From Hydrogenophaga flava NBRC 102514 (lineage in GTDB: Bacteria; Pseudomonadota; Gammaproteobacteria; Burkholderiales; Burkholderiaceae_C): DNA of 64,000 nt. The DNA is taken from assembly GCF_001571145.1 (NCBI RefSeq), contig NZ_BCTF01000013.1, positions 1-64,000 on the forward strand, in the 5' to 3' direction. Made by a program: the position numbers and the translations under genes. The notes beneath the pieces were generated by a model. The model did no database searches, was not told the DNA's origin, and worked only from the letters and a program-made list of their open reading frames with translations. Shown piece by piece: positions 36,434 through 45,186 of this stretch (positions are counted from its first letter, which is position 1; each line of letters begins with the position of its first letter).

Positions 36434-37416
36434 ACTTCCTGAAAGACATGGATTGGAAGCCCATGGCCCTGGTGCCGCTGCTCGCGCTGGCTGCGCTGCC
36501 GGCCATCGGCAGCCCTTCCACCTGGCTCACGCTGACCGTGGCCGGGCTGGCCATGGGCATGATCGTCTTCATCATCGCCTCGGGCCTGACGCTGGTGTTC
36601 GGCCTGATGGACGTGCTGAACTTCGGCCACGGCGTGTTCATCGCGCTCGGCGCCTTCGTGGCCACCACGGTGCTGGGCAGCATGAACGCCTTCACCACCG
36701 CCGACAGCCTCTGGACCAACCTGCTGGCGCTGCTGCCGGCCATGCTGGTGGCCATGGCGGTGGCCGGCGCGCTGGGGCTCGTGTTCGAGCGCTTCATCAT
36801 CCGCCCGGTCTACGGCATGCACCTCAAGCAGATCCTGATCACCATGGGAGGCATGATCATCGGCGAGGAAATGATCAAGGTCATCTGGGGGCCGGAGCAG
36901 ATTCCGCTGCCGCTGCCCGAGGGCCTGCGCGGCTCGCTGCTGATCGGCGATGCGGCGGTGGAGAAGTACCGCATCGTCGCGGTGCTGGTGGGCGCCGCGG
37001 TGTTCGCCGCCATGGTCTGGACGCTCAACCGCACCAAGGTCGGCCTGCTGATCCGAGCCGGTGTGCAGGACCGCGAGATGGTCGAGTCGCTGGGCTACCG
37101 CATCAAGCGCCTGTTCGTCGGCGTGTTCGTGGCAGGCAGTGCGCTGGCCGGGCTGGGCGGTGTCATGTGGGGTCTGTACCAGCAGAACGTGGTGCCCCAG
37201 ATGGGCGCGCAGGTCAACGTGCTGATCTTCATCGTCATCATCATCGGCGGCCTCGGCTCCACGCTGGGCGCGCTGATCGGCGCGCTGCTGGTGGGCCTGA
37301 TGGCCAACTACACCGGCTTTCTGGTGCCCAAGGTGGCGCTGTTCTCCAACATCGCGCTCATGGTCGCCATCCTGCTGTGGCGTCCGCAGGGCGTCTACCC
37401 GGTGACCAGCCGTTGA
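36430..37416 (+). CDS. livH: Branched-chain-type ABC transporter permease (LivH)
   Basis: The 328-residue membrane permease has about eight to nine helices. Family motifs are GLTLVFGLMDVLNFGHGVFIALGAF near residue 55 (the LivH signature) and the late IGGLGSTLGALIGALLVG. The conserved coupling region between contains RAGVQDREMVESLGY. The gene starts inside the stop of livF. It is one half of the membrane channel, with LivM, encoded ten bases downstream. Confidence 0.92.
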   Translation: MNFLKDMDWKPMALVPLLALAALPAIGSPSTWLTLTVAGLAMGMIVFIIASGLTLVFGLMDVLNFGHGVFIALGAFVATTVLGSMNAFTTADSLWTNLLALLPAMLVAMAVAGALGLVFERFIIRPVYGMHLKQILITMGGMIIGEEMIKVIWGPEQIPLPLPEGLRGSLLIGDAAVEKYRIVAVLVGAAVFAAMVWTLNRTKVGLLIRAGVQDREMVESLGYRIKRLFVGVFVAGSALAGLGGVMWGLYQQNVVPQMGAQVNVLIFIVIIIGGLGSTLGALIGALLVGLMANYTGFLVPKVALFSNIALMVAILLWRPQGVYPVTSR

Positions 37417-37426
37417 AAGCCTGACC

Positions 37427-38527
37427 ATGCTGCAACGACTCCTCTCCAAAGACCTGCCGCGCAGCCCCTGGCTGGCGGCGCTGCTGGTGCTCCTGTTCCT
37501 GGGCCTGGCCTTCGCACCCTTCCTGTTCCCGGGCGTGAAGGCGCTCAACGTGGCGGCCAAGATCCTGATCTTCGTCGCGCTGGTCGCCAGCTTCGACCTG
37601 CTGCTGGGCTACACCGGCATCGTCAGCTTCGCCCACACCATGTTCTTCGGCATCGGCGCCTACGGCGTGGCCATCGCGCTCAGCTCGGTGGAAGAAGCGT
37701 CCTTCGGCACCATCGGGCTCGGTGTGGTGTGCGCGCTGGGGGTGTCCACGCTGCTGTCGCTGCTGATCGGCCTGTTCTCGCTGCGGGTGCGCGCCATCTT
37801 CTTCGCCATGATCACGCTGGCCGTGGCCTCGGCCTTCCTCACGCTGGCCTCGCAGCTGTCAGACTTCACCGGCGGCGAAGACGGCCTCACCTTCAGCGTG
37901 CCCGAGCTGCTCTCGCCCGGCTTCTCGCTGAGCGAAGAACCACTGGCGCTGCCCTGGGGCGAGGTCAACCTCAACGGCAAGCTGCTCACCTACTACCTCA
38001 TCTTCGCTAGCGTCTGCGCCATCTTCCTCACGCTGCTGCGCATCGTGAACTCGCCGTTCGGCCGCGTGCTGCAGGCCATCCGCGAAAACGACTTCCGTGC
38101 CGAAGCGCTGGGCTACCGCACCGTCGTCTACCGCACGCTGTCCAACGTGCTGTCGGCACTGTTCGCCACGCTGGCCGGCTGCCTGCTCGCACTCTGGCTG
38201 CGCTACAACGGGCCGGACACCTCGCTGTCCTTCGAGATCATGCTGGACATCCTGCTCATCGTCGTCATCGGCGGCATGGGCACGCTCTACGGCGCGCTGA
38301 TCGGCAGCGTGCTCTTCGTGCTGGCGCAGAGCTACCTGCAGGACCTGCTGCGTGCTGCGGGCGAGGCAGCCGCAGGCATTCCGCTGCTGCCCGCGCTGCT
38401 CACACCCGACCGCTGGCTGCTCTGGCTGGGCCTGCTGTTTGTGCTCTCGGTCTACTACTTCCCCACCGGCATCGTCGGCAAGCTGCGCGAACGCGCCGTG
38501 CTCGCGCGGCTGAAAGGCATGAAATGA
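37427..38527 (+). CDS. livM: Branched-chain-type ABC transporter permease (LivM)
   Basis: The 366-residue permease has about ten helices. LivM motifs are visible: DLLLGYTGIVSFAHTMFFGIGAYG, the coupling loop RAIRENDFRAEALGY-like segment (QAIRENDFRAEAL) and IGGMGTLYGALIGSVLF. Near the end it has a longer hydrophilic stretch (LRAAGEAAAGIPLL) before the last helix. Its stop overlaps the hydrolase ATG, so the enzyme is co-translated with the transporter. Confidence 0.91.
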   Translation: MLQRLLSKDLPRSPWLAALLVLLFLGLAFAPFLFPGVKALNVAAKILIFVALVASFDLLLGYTGIVSFAHTMFFGIGAYGVAIALSSVEEASFGTIGLGVVCALGVSTLLSLLIGLFSLRVRAIFFAMITLAVASAFLTLASQLSDFTGGEDGLTFSVPELLSPGFSLSEEPLALPWGEVNLNGKLLTYYLIFASVCAIFLTLLRIVNSPFGRVLQAIRENDFRAEALGYRTVVYRTLSNVLSALFATLAGCLLALWLRYNGPDTSLSFEIMLDILLIVVIGGMGTLYGALIGSVLFVLAQSYLQDLLRAAGEAAAGIPLLPALLTPDRWLLWLGLLFVLSVYYFPTGIVGKLRERAVLARLKGMK

Positions 38528-39393
38528 ACGACCACGCTGTTGTGCCCCAGTCGCGCTACCTCAGCTGCGAGGGCCGCGAAATCCACTTCATGGACTGGGC
38601 GAGGGCGCCCGGCACCACCGACCACGGCACCGTGATCGCCTGGCACGGACTGGCGCGCACCGGCCGCGACATGGACGCCCTGGCCGCGCACCTGAGCGCG
38701 CTGGGCTACCGCGTGGTCTGCCCCGACACCATCGGCCGCGGCTTCTCGCAATGGAGCCCGGAACCCAAAGCCGAGTACTGCCTGGCCTTCTACGCCAAGC
38801 TTGCGCGCTCGCTGGTCGACCAGCTCGGCCTGGACCAGTTCCACTGGGTCGGCACCTCCATGGGCGGCGCCATCGGCATGGTGGCCGCCGACGGCCTGCT
38901 GCGCGGGCGCATCCTGCGCCTGGTGCTCAACGACAACGGCCCCAAGCTGGCCGATGCCGCCCTGGAGCGCATCCGCAGCTACGCCGGCAACCCGGCCAGC
39001 TTTGCCACGGTGAGCGAGTTGGAGCGGTACTTCCGCACCGTCTACAAACCCTACGGCTGGCTCAGCGACGCGCAGTGGACGCTGCTGACCGAAAGCTCGG
39101 TGCGCCGCCTGCCCGACGGCCGCGTCACGCCGCACTACGACCCGGCCATGGTGATGCAGTTCACCGAACACCCGGCCGACTACGACCGCTGGCCCGAATA
39201 CGACCGCATCGACATCCCGGTGCTGTGCCTGCGCGGCGCGGAGTCCGACCTGCTGCTGGCCGACACGGCGGAACAGATGCGCGACCGTGGGCCGCGTGCG
39301 CTGGTGGTGACGATTGCCGGGTGTGGGCACGCGCCGGCGTTGAATGTGCCGGAGCAGTTGCTGCTGGTTAGCCGGTTTTTGGCGGGGCAGTGA
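38524..39393 (+). CDS. Alpha/beta hydrolase at end of transporter operon
   Basis: This 289-residue cytoplasmic enzyme has an alpha/beta-hydrolase fold. The nucleophile is Ser112 in GTSMGG, the acid is likely Asp in GAESDLLLAD and the base is His in AGCGHAPAL. The oxyanion HG motif is AWHGLARTG. It overlaps livM by four bases, thus probably acts on the compound taken up by the preceding importer, for example an ester or amide. The precise substrate cannot be told. It is followed by a drop in GC content and unrelated short genes. Confidence 0.88.
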   Translation: MNDHAVVPQSRYLSCEGREIHFMDWARAPGTTDHGTVIAWHGLARTGRDMDALAAHLSALGYRVVCPDTIGRGFSQWSPEPKAEYCLAFYAKLARSLVDQLGLDQFHWVGTSMGGAIGMVAADGLLRGRILRLVLNDNGPKLADAALERIRSYAGNPASFATVSELERYFRTVYKPYGWLSDAQWTLLTESSVRRLPDGRVTPHYDPAMVMQFTEHPADYDRWPEYDRIDIPVLCLRGAESDLLLADTAEQMRDRGPRALVVTIAGCGHAPALNVPEQLLLVSRFLAGQ

Positions 39394-39434
39394 GGCCTTG
39401 CAGCTTGCCGTTGTCGCTCTACTTGAGCTAGTTT

Positions 39435-39818
39435 TTAACTACCAAGAGCGAGCGATATAGAGCGAATCTCCCACACCGGATTGAACGGGTCGGACCTGTC
39501 GACGGCGCTCTTGTACGAGACGTCCAATACATCATTTTTTAGCGCAATCTGGCGTGCAGGAATTCCAACAAGAAAAGGCCCGTGGCCCAAGTGAATGGTT
39601 TGACTGTACGGATCAATTAGCGGCTTTACGGCAAAGCTTTTGCGTGACCTCTTGTAATCGAGGCGGCTCTCGATTGAACAGAACCGATCCACATAGAGCT
39701 GCTCCATAAATCGCACCACGTCGCTTGTACTCTTGCGAGCAGAGAGAAGCGAAAGCAATGACCGACCGCTCTTTGGGTAGTGCTCCTGAAAGATTATCCA
39801 AGCAGGACCGTGGTTCAT
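39435..39818 (-). CDS. Hypothetical protein in a low-GC patch
   Basis: The 127-residue product is not recognised. It is rich in Ser, Arg and aromatic residues, with no signal peptide or membrane segment. GC content is about 53% in a sampled row, much lower than the liv operon and hemH on either side. The frame continues upstream of the ATG for about 15 codons with protein-like sequence (SWPTELDLWLP) but without a start codon, so the gene may be the 3' remainder of a longer one. It lies downstream of another short unknown gene on the same strand. Confidence 0.4.
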   Translation of the reverse strand: MNHGPAWIIFQEHYPKSGRSLLSLLSARKSTSDVVRFMEQLYVDRFCSIESRLDYKRSRKSFAVKPLIDPYSQTIHLGHGPFLVGIPARQIALKNDVLDVSYKSAVDRSDPFNPVWEIRSISLALGS

Positions 39819-39901
39819 CGGTAGCCAAAGATCTAATTCAGTGGGCCAGCTAGTGCGCTTGATGCAGGTTCACTGCAATACATGGTTGAGCAGGCTGCGA
39901 G

Positions 39902-40177
39902 CTAGGGCAATGCATTCGTTCCCCACACTCTTAATATGTCTCGTAGCTTTTCAAGCGCTTCCGCTTGCGTGTATGCCCGAACACTAGAAAGCTGATCCCC
40001 TCGAAAATCGCCTTGAAACACCAATATAGCGAATTCGTGGCCGTACCACCCCAGGTCCACTAGCCGATCAAGGGCAGCGTGGCGCAGTTGCAAAAGATCT
40101 TCCTTTTGCTCCCAGTGGCCTGAATTTATCGTCGGATCCTCGTATTCGATGGACCATCCTTCGGGAATCAGAAGCAT
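39902..40177 (-). CDS. Hypothetical small protein, possible immunity-like
   Basis: This 91-residue acidic protein is not recognised. It starts at ATG 40177 with a clear GAGGGGG six bases upstream; an in-frame TTG at 40195 is the alternative. It has a strand-rich N-terminal half (IPEGWSIEYEDPTI), a helical segment, a Trp- and Tyr-containing FAILVFQGDFRG strand and a C-terminal helix. Small acidic proteins of this type in low-GC islets are sometimes immunity proteins of polymorphic toxins, but no toxin gene is seen nearby. Function unknown. Confidence 0.5.
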   Translation of the reverse strand: MLLIPEGWSIEYEDPTINSGHWEQKEDLLQLRHAALDRLVDLGWYGHEFAILVFQGDFRGDQLSSVRAYTQAEALEKLRDILRVWGTNALP

Positions 40178-40361
40178 TGCCCCCTCGCTGTTCAAGTTTG
40201 ATGGAAAAGGCAGTGCGCCATATGCCCACAGGCGTTGCCATTAATTAAAGTTCCCTCGCATCCAGAGAGACTCTTTGAAATCAAACGACTCGGCAACTCC
40301 GCTGCGGGCAGGAGTAGGAATAAAAGATTCGACAAATCTGGCAACCGAATTCCAATCTTCC

Positions 40362-41453
40362 TCAATCCTTCGCCCCCCGAGCCAACGCCCGCTCCCGGCT
40401 CGCCGCCAACTGCATCGGGTCGTCCGCCTGCTTCGTCGGCCAGCCCTGCAGATGCCGTTCTGACAGATCGGCCAACGCCCGAATCCAGTCCGGGCTGTCG
40501 TTGAGGCAGTCGATATATTCAAACCGCTGGCCGCCCGCGTGTTTGAAGGCTTCCTGCGCCTCCATGCGGATTTCTTCCAGCGTTTCCAGGCAGTCGCTGG
40601 TGAAGCCGGGGCAGACCACGTCGACGCTCTTGAGCCCCTTCTGCGCCAGCGCGACCAGGGTCGGCTCGGTGTAGGGCTCCAGCCACTTGGCCTTGCCGAA
40701 GCGCGACTGGAAGGTGACGGTGTAGTCGTCCTTGGCGAGGCCGAGTTTTTCAGCCAGCAGGCGCGCGGTCTTCAGGCATTCGCAGTGGTAGGGGTCGCCC
40801 AGCAGCAGGGTGCGTTCGGGCACGCCGTGGAAGCTCATCACCAGGTGGTCGCCCTGGCCGTGGTGCATCCAGTGCGCGCGCACCTTGCGGTGTAGGGCGT
40901 CGATGTAGCCCAGGTCGTCGTGGTAGCGGTTGACGAAGCGCAGCTCGGGGATGTGGCGGATCTTCTGGCTCCAGGCCGAGACGGCGTCGATCACGCTGGC
41001 TGTGGTGGTGCCGCTGTATTGCGGGTAGGCCGAGAGAACGAGCACGCGGGTCACGCCCTGGGCCTTGAGTTCGTCGAGCACGGACGGGATGGACGGGTTG
41101 CCGTAGCGCATGGCGTAGCGCACGGTGACCTGGTGGCCACGCTCGCCGAGGTAGCCCTGCAGCATCTTCGACTGCTTGTCGGTCCAGACCTTGAGCGGCG
41201 AGCCTTCGGGCGTCCAGATGCTGGCGTACTTGGCGGCCGACTTCTTGGGCCGCACGCGCAGGATGATGCCGTGCAGGATCAGCATCCACAGCGCGCGCGG
41301 TATCTCCACCACGCGGGGGTCGCCCAGGAACTCGGCGAGGTAGCGGCGCAGGGCCGGTGCCGTGGGTTCGTCGGGGGTGCCGAGGTTGCACAGCACGATG
41401 GCCGTGCGGGGCGCCTGGCCATGTTTGAAAGCGGGTTCGGTCTGAAAGGGCAT
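40362..41453 (-). CDS. hemH: Ferrochelatase
   Basis: The 363-residue enzyme inserts ferrous iron into protoporphyrin IX to make protohaem. It shows the family N-terminus TAIVLCNLGTPDEPTAPALRRYL, the catalytic-site SFHGVPERT with its conserved His, and VVCPGFTSDCLETLEEI with the conserved Glu pair. There is no C-terminal membrane helix; it is probably peripherally attached to the inner membrane. As protoporphyrin is also the substrate of Mg chelatase (BchH, 15 kb further right), this enzyme stands at the branch between haem and bacteriochlorophyll. It is divergent from the HAD gene, with only 19 bases between the starts. Confidence 0.95.
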   Translation of the reverse strand: MPFQTEPAFKHGQAPRTAIVLCNLGTPDEPTAPALRRYLAEFLGDPRVVEIPRALWMLILHGIILRVRPKKSAAKYASIWTPEGSPLKVWTDKQSKMLQGYLGERGHQVTVRYAMRYGNPSIPSVLDELKAQGVTRVLVLSAYPQYSGTTTASVIDAVSAWSQKIRHIPELRFVNRYHDDLGYIDALHRKVRAHWMHHGQGDHLVMSFHGVPERTLLLGDPYHCECLKTARLLAEKLGLAKDDYTVTFQSRFGKAKWLEPYTEPTLVALAQKGLKSVDVVCPGFTSDCLETLEEIRMEAQEAFKHAGGQRFEYIDCLNDSPDWIRALADLSERHLQGWPTKQADDPMQLAASRERALARGAKD

Positions 41454-41472
41454 GCGCTATTCTCCCGCAGCC

Positions 41473-42213
41473 ATGAATGCCCCCGACCCCCAGCGCATCA
41501 ATGTTCCCCACCAGGGCCTGGAGCTGTCCCGCATCCGCGCGATCACGCTGGATCTGGACGACACGCTCTGGCCCATCTGGCCCACCATCGAACGCGCCGA
41601 GCGGGTGCTGCAGGACTGGCTGGACACACACGCGCCGGCCACCGCCACGCTGGGCCGCGACCGCAACACCCTGCGCGAGGCCCGCAACCAGATGGTGACG
41701 ATGCGGCCCGACCTGGCGCTGGACATGAGCGGCCTGCGCCGGGAGTCGATCCGCTGGCTGCTGCAGCGCGCGGGAGACGACCCGGCGCTGGCCGAGCCGG
41801 CCTTCGAGGTCTTTTTTGCCGAGCGGCACCGGGTGGAGCTGTTTGAAGACGCGCTGCCCACGCTCGAATACCTGGCCAGCCGGTTCCCGGTGGTGGCGCT
41901 GTCCAACGGCAACGCCGACGTGCACCGCGTCGGCATTGGTGCCCATTTCCACGCTTCGTTGCACGCGGGCGGTTTCGGCGTTGGCAAACCGGACGTTCGC
42001 ATCTTCCACGCCGCCGCCGAGGCCGCGGGCGTGGCGCCGCACGAGGTGCTGCACATCGGCGACGACGCGCACCTGGACGGCGTGGGCGCGCTCAACGCCG
42101 GCATGCAGCTGGCCTGGCTGAACCGCGCCGGCCACGCCTGGGAACACGCGCCGCTGGTGCCGCACCTGACGGTGGGTGACCTGCACGCGCTGTGCCGCGC
42201 GCTGGAGGGCTGA
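41473..42213 (+). CDS. HAD-IA family hydrolase
   Basis: The 246-residue protein has motif I ITLDLDDTLWPIWPTI, motif II in VVALSNGNAD, the motif III Lys in GVGKPDVRIF and motif IV HIGDDAHLDGVGA. These are complete phosphatase residues with an alpha-helical cap between motifs I and II. It resembles the YigB-like FMN/phosphosugar phosphatase group in betaproteobacteria. The gene starts 19 bases from the divergent hemH and is followed at three bases by a glutathione-transferase gene. Natural substrate unknown. Confidence 0.88.
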   Translation: MNAPDPQRINVPHQGLELSRIRAITLDLDDTLWPIWPTIERAERVLQDWLDTHAPATATLGRDRNTLREARNQMVTMRPDLALDMSGLRRESIRWLLQRAGDDPALAEPAFEVFFAERHRVELFEDALPTLEYLASRFPVVALSNGNADVHRVGIGAHFHASLHAGGFGVGKPDVRIFHAAAEAAGVAPHEVLHIGDDAHLDGVGALNAGMQLAWLNRAGHAWEHAPLVPHLTVGDLHALCRALEG

Positions 42214-42216
42214 CGC

Positions 42217-42873
42217 ATGACGCTGAGCATCCACGGCATTGCGGCCTCGCGTGCGCTGCGCCCCCTCTGGGCCGCCACCGAGCTGGGCCTCAGTTTCAAT
42301 CACGTGCCCACGCCCTACCAGGGCGGCGCCACGCGCACGCCCGAGTTCCTGGCGCTCAACCCCAATGGCCACATCCCGGTGGTGGTGGACGAGCGGCCGG
42401 AGGGCGAGGTGGTGGTGTGGGAGAGCATGGCCTGCGCGCTCTACATCGCGCGCCACCACGGCACCGCCGACGGGGTGTCGATAGCGCCGGCCACGCCGCG
42501 CGAGGACGCCGAGGCGCTGCGCTGGAGCTTCTGGGTGATGGGCGAGTGCGAGGCCGATGCGCTGACCGTGCTGATGCACCGCGTGGTGATGCCGCCGGGC
42601 CGGCGCAAGCCCGAACTGGCCGATACCGCCGAGCGCCGGCTGGCGGTGCCGCTGCGGGTGATCGAGCAGCACCTGGCGCGGCAGCATGAACGCGGCGAGG
42701 CCCACCTGGCGGCCGACCGCTTCACCCTCGCCGACCTGTGCGTGGCCAGCGTGATGCAGTGGCTGCGGCCGGCGCGCGGGCTGATGGCGGGGTATCCGCT
42801 TACGGGCGACTGGCTGAAGGCCTGTGTGCGCCGGCCCGCGTTCCACGCGGCGCAGGCGCTGGACCGGCGCTGA
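42217..42873 (+). CDS. Glutathione S-transferase family protein
   Basis: The 218-residue protein has an N-terminal thioredoxin-like domain. It starts MTLSIHGIAASRALRPLWAATELGL and contains LNPNGHIPVVVD and the glutathione-contact ESMACALYIA. An all-helical C-terminal domain follows, with the FTLADLCVASVMQWL motif. The catalytic position near the N-terminus appears to be Ser (AASRAL), typical of bacterial beta/theta-like enzymes. It is the second gene of a short rightward pair with the HAD gene and ends close to the convergent hpnE. Confidence 0.87.
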   Translation: MTLSIHGIAASRALRPLWAATELGLSFNHVPTPYQGGATRTPEFLALNPNGHIPVVVDERPEGEVVVWESMACALYIARHHGTADGVSIAPATPREDAEALRWSFWVMGECEADALTVLMHRVVMPPGRRKPELADTAERRLAVPLRVIEQHLARQHERGEAHLAADRFTLADLCVASVMQWLRPARGLMAGYPLTGDWLKACVRRPAFHAAQALDRR

Positions 42874-42882
42874 AACGCGGGT

Positions 42883-44208
42883 TCAGGCGCAGGCCGCGCG
42901 CGCAGCCGCCAGACCGCTGCGCACCGCACCTTCGATCGTGGCCGGGTAGGGGCCGTCGATGTAGTCGCCCGCCGCCCACAGACCGGGCGCGATGACAGCG
43001 GCCGGGCGCCGCAGCCCGGGCGTGCAGGCGAAGGTCGCGCGTTTCTCCACCACGGTCTGGATGGCCTGCAGATTCGACAGCCCCAGCTGCTCGGCCGCCT
43101 GCGCCAGCACCCGCTGCTGCAGTTCGTCGCGCTCGCCCTTGCTGGCGCTGATGACAAAGGCCAGCACGCCCTGGGTGGACGGGTCGTCCGGGCGCAACTG
43201 GCCGCGGTCGAAGGCGAACTGCGCCGGCGCGTCGGGGCGGTTGTGCAGCGCGAGCATGGGCGCCGGCAGGCGCGCACCGGGCGCCCAGGCGTAGACCGTG
43301 GTGATGGCGGTGAAGTCCAGCTGGCGTGTGGTCGAGGCCCAGTCGCGCCGCGCGGCGTCCTGGGGATTGGCGTCGGTGGTTGCGCCAATGGCAACGGCGG
43401 CCGGGCTGGCCGCGGTAGACCAGATCACGCGGTCGAAGTCTTCCGACCAGCCGTCGCCTGCAAGCGTCCAGCCTGGTGCGTTGCCTTGCAGGGCCGTGAC
43501 CCGGGTACCCAGCCGCACCCGGGTGCCCAGCCGGTGGCAGGCGGCGTCGGGCAGCAGCGCGCCCAGGTCCTCGCGCGGCAGCAGCAGGGCCGAGGCCGAC
43601 CAGCGCCCGAAGCCTTGACCGAACAGCGCGTCGCGCATGACGGTCAGAAACACCTGCGCGCTGGCCTGAGCCGCAGGCAGGTTGAGCGCCGAGACACACA
43701 GCGGCTCGATCAGTTCGTCCATCACCCGCGCGGGCAGGGTGCGGCACAGCTCGCCCACCGTGAGTGACGGCGGGCAGACAAAGCCCGAGAGCTGCCAGCC
43801 CAGCGAGGCGCGGACCAGGGCAAGCCGTTCGCTCCAGCGCCAGCCGCGCGCGGTCAGGATCGCGGCCACCGCGTCCAGCGGCGCGGGCCAGCGCGCGGCC
43901 CAGGCGGGCGTCTGCAGGCCGCTGCCGTCGGGGTAGGGCAGGGAGAGGGGCGTGCCGAGCAGGACCTGTTCCGGCGCAACGCCCAGGCGCTGCATCAGGC
44001 CCAGGGTCTCGCGGTAGGCGCCGATCAGGATGTGCTGGCCGTTGTCCAGCCGCAGCGGCACGCCGTCGGGCCGCGTGGCGGGCAGGGCGCGGGCGCGACC
44101 GCCGGGGGTGCGGGTGGCTTCGAACAGGGTGACGTCGGCGCCCAGGTCCATCGCCTCCACGGCGGCGGCCAGACCTGCCCAGCCGGCGCCGACGATGCCG
44201 ATCCTCAC
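42883..44208 (-). CDS. hpnE: Hydroxysqualene dehydroxylase HpnE-type flavoprotein
   Basis: The 441-residue FAD protein has the dinucleotide fold VRIGIVGAGWAGLAAAVEA at the N-terminus, the second signature TPGGRARALP, and the late APGLWAAGDYIDGPYPATIEGAV that binds FAD. This squalene-associated group completes squalene formation in hopanoid-making bacteria. The GTG at 44208 was chosen because it overlaps the stop of hpnD (GTGA), and the protein begins there with the flavin motif. A carotenoid desaturase role is a less likely alternative. Confidence 0.88.
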   Translation of the reverse strand: MRIGIVGAGWAGLAAAVEAMDLGADVTLFEATRTPGGRARALPATRPDGVPLRLDNGQHILIGAYRETLGLMQRLGVAPEQVLLGTPLSLPYPDGSGLQTPAWAARWPAPLDAVAAILTARGWRWSERLALVRASLGWQLSGFVCPPSLTVGELCRTLPARVMDELIEPLCVSALNLPAAQASAQVFLTVMRDALFGQGFGRWSASALLLPREDLGALLPDAACHRLGTRVRLGTRVTALQGNAPGWTLAGDGWSEDFDRVIWSTAASPAAVAIGATTDANPQDAARRDWASTTRQLDFTAITTVYAWAPGARLPAPMLALHNRPDAPAQFAFDRGQLRPDDPSTQGVLAFVISASKGERDELQQRVLAQAAEQLGLSNLQAIQTVVEKRATFACTPGLRRPAAVIAPGLWAAGDYIDGPYPATIEGAVRSGLAAARAACA

Positions 44209-45071
44209 AAGCGCCCCAACGCCTGGACTTTCCACGCCAGCCAGAACTTGCGCAGCGGCGTCAGGCTCACGCGCTGGGTCAGCACCAGCACCGGGTCGGC
44301 GGCGATCTCCTGCAGCAGGGTGCGGTAGATGCTGGCCATCATCAGGCCCGGCTTCTGGGCCCGGCGGTCGGTTTCGGGCAGCAGGGCCAGTGCCTCGTCG
44401 TAGGTCTTGAGCGCGCGCTCGCACTGGAAGCGCATCAGTTCGCGGAAGCGCCGGTGGAAGTCCGCGGTGTCCATGCCCGGCGCGGCGCCGCGCTTGATCA
44501 GTTCGTGCGCCTTCACGTCGAAGCGCTGCAGCTCGTTGACCGGCAGGTAGATGCGGCCACGCGCCGCGTCCTCGCCCACATCGCGCACGATGTTGGTGAG
44601 CTGGAAGGCCAGGCCGAGCCGGTGGGCGTAGTCGGTGGTGCGCGGGTCGGTCTGGCCGAAGATGCGCGCCGCCACCTCGCCGACGATGCCGGCGACCAGG
44701 TGGCAGTACTGCTGCAGGTTGGCAAAGTCGAGGTAGCGGCTCTGGTCCAGGTCCATCTGGCAGCCGTCGATCACGGCCAGCAGGTGGCGCGCCTCGATGC
44801 CGAAGGGGGCGGTGTGCGGCATCAGGGCCTGCAGCGCCGGGTGGTCCGCCCGGCCCCCGAAGGACTGGGCGACCTGCTGGCGCCACCAGGCCAGCTTGGC
44901 CTGGGCCACGCCGAGGTCGCTGACCTCGTCGACCACGTCGTCGACCTCGCGGCAGAAGGCATAGAAGGCCGTGATGGCGGCGCGGCGCTCGGGCGGCAGG
45001 AACAGGAAGGCGTAATAGAAGCTGCTGCCGGACGCGGCGGCCTTCTGCTGGGCGTAGTCTTGCGGGTTCAT
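44205..45071 (-). CDS. hpnD: Presqualene diphosphate synthase HpnD-type
   Basis: The 288-residue enzyme is a squalene/phytoene-synthase family protein. It has the first aspartate-rich motif DDVVDE at residues 44-49, the second in NIVRDVGEDAARGRIYLP, and the conserved YCHLVAGIVGEVAARIF. HpnD joins two farnesyl diphosphates to presqualene diphosphate, which HpnC and HpnE process to squalene for hopanoids. The start MNPQDYAQQKAA at 45071 matches the family; an ATG six bases earlier is possible. It is coupled to hpnE. A phytoene-synthase role was considered, but pairing with hpnE argues for hopanoids. Confidence 0.87.
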   Translation of the reverse strand: MNPQDYAQQKAAASGSSFYYAFLFLPPERRAAITAFYAFCREVDDVVDEVSDLGVAQAKLAWWRQQVAQSFGGRADHPALQALMPHTAPFGIEARHLLAVIDGCQMDLDQSRYLDFANLQQYCHLVAGIVGEVAARIFGQTDPRTTDYAHRLGLAFQLTNIVRDVGEDAARGRIYLPVNELQRFDVKAHELIKRGAAPGMDTADFHRRFRELMRFQCERALKTYDEALALLPETDRRAQKPGLMMASIYRTLLQEIAADPVLVLTQRVSLTPLRKFWLAWKVQALGRL

Positions 45072-45186
45072 GGGCATGGTGGTGGGCGCCAAGTGTACGC
45101 AGGCGCTCTGGTCAACTTTAAGCCGCTCTTCAGTGTTGGCGATTACGCTGTCAAAGCCATTCCGCACACAACCCCACGAGGTATCC

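Noticed and set aside
40235-40504. Short frames on both strands around the 3' end of hemH
   Set aside because: They overlap hemH out of frame and lack ribosome-binding sites or family features; only 40178-40361 is outside genes and it shows no convincing protein.
44205-45071. Phytoene synthase CrtB for carotenoids
   Set aside because: The sequence and its coupling to an HpnE-type flavoprotein fit the squalene/hopanoid enzymes; no other crt gene is present in the window.
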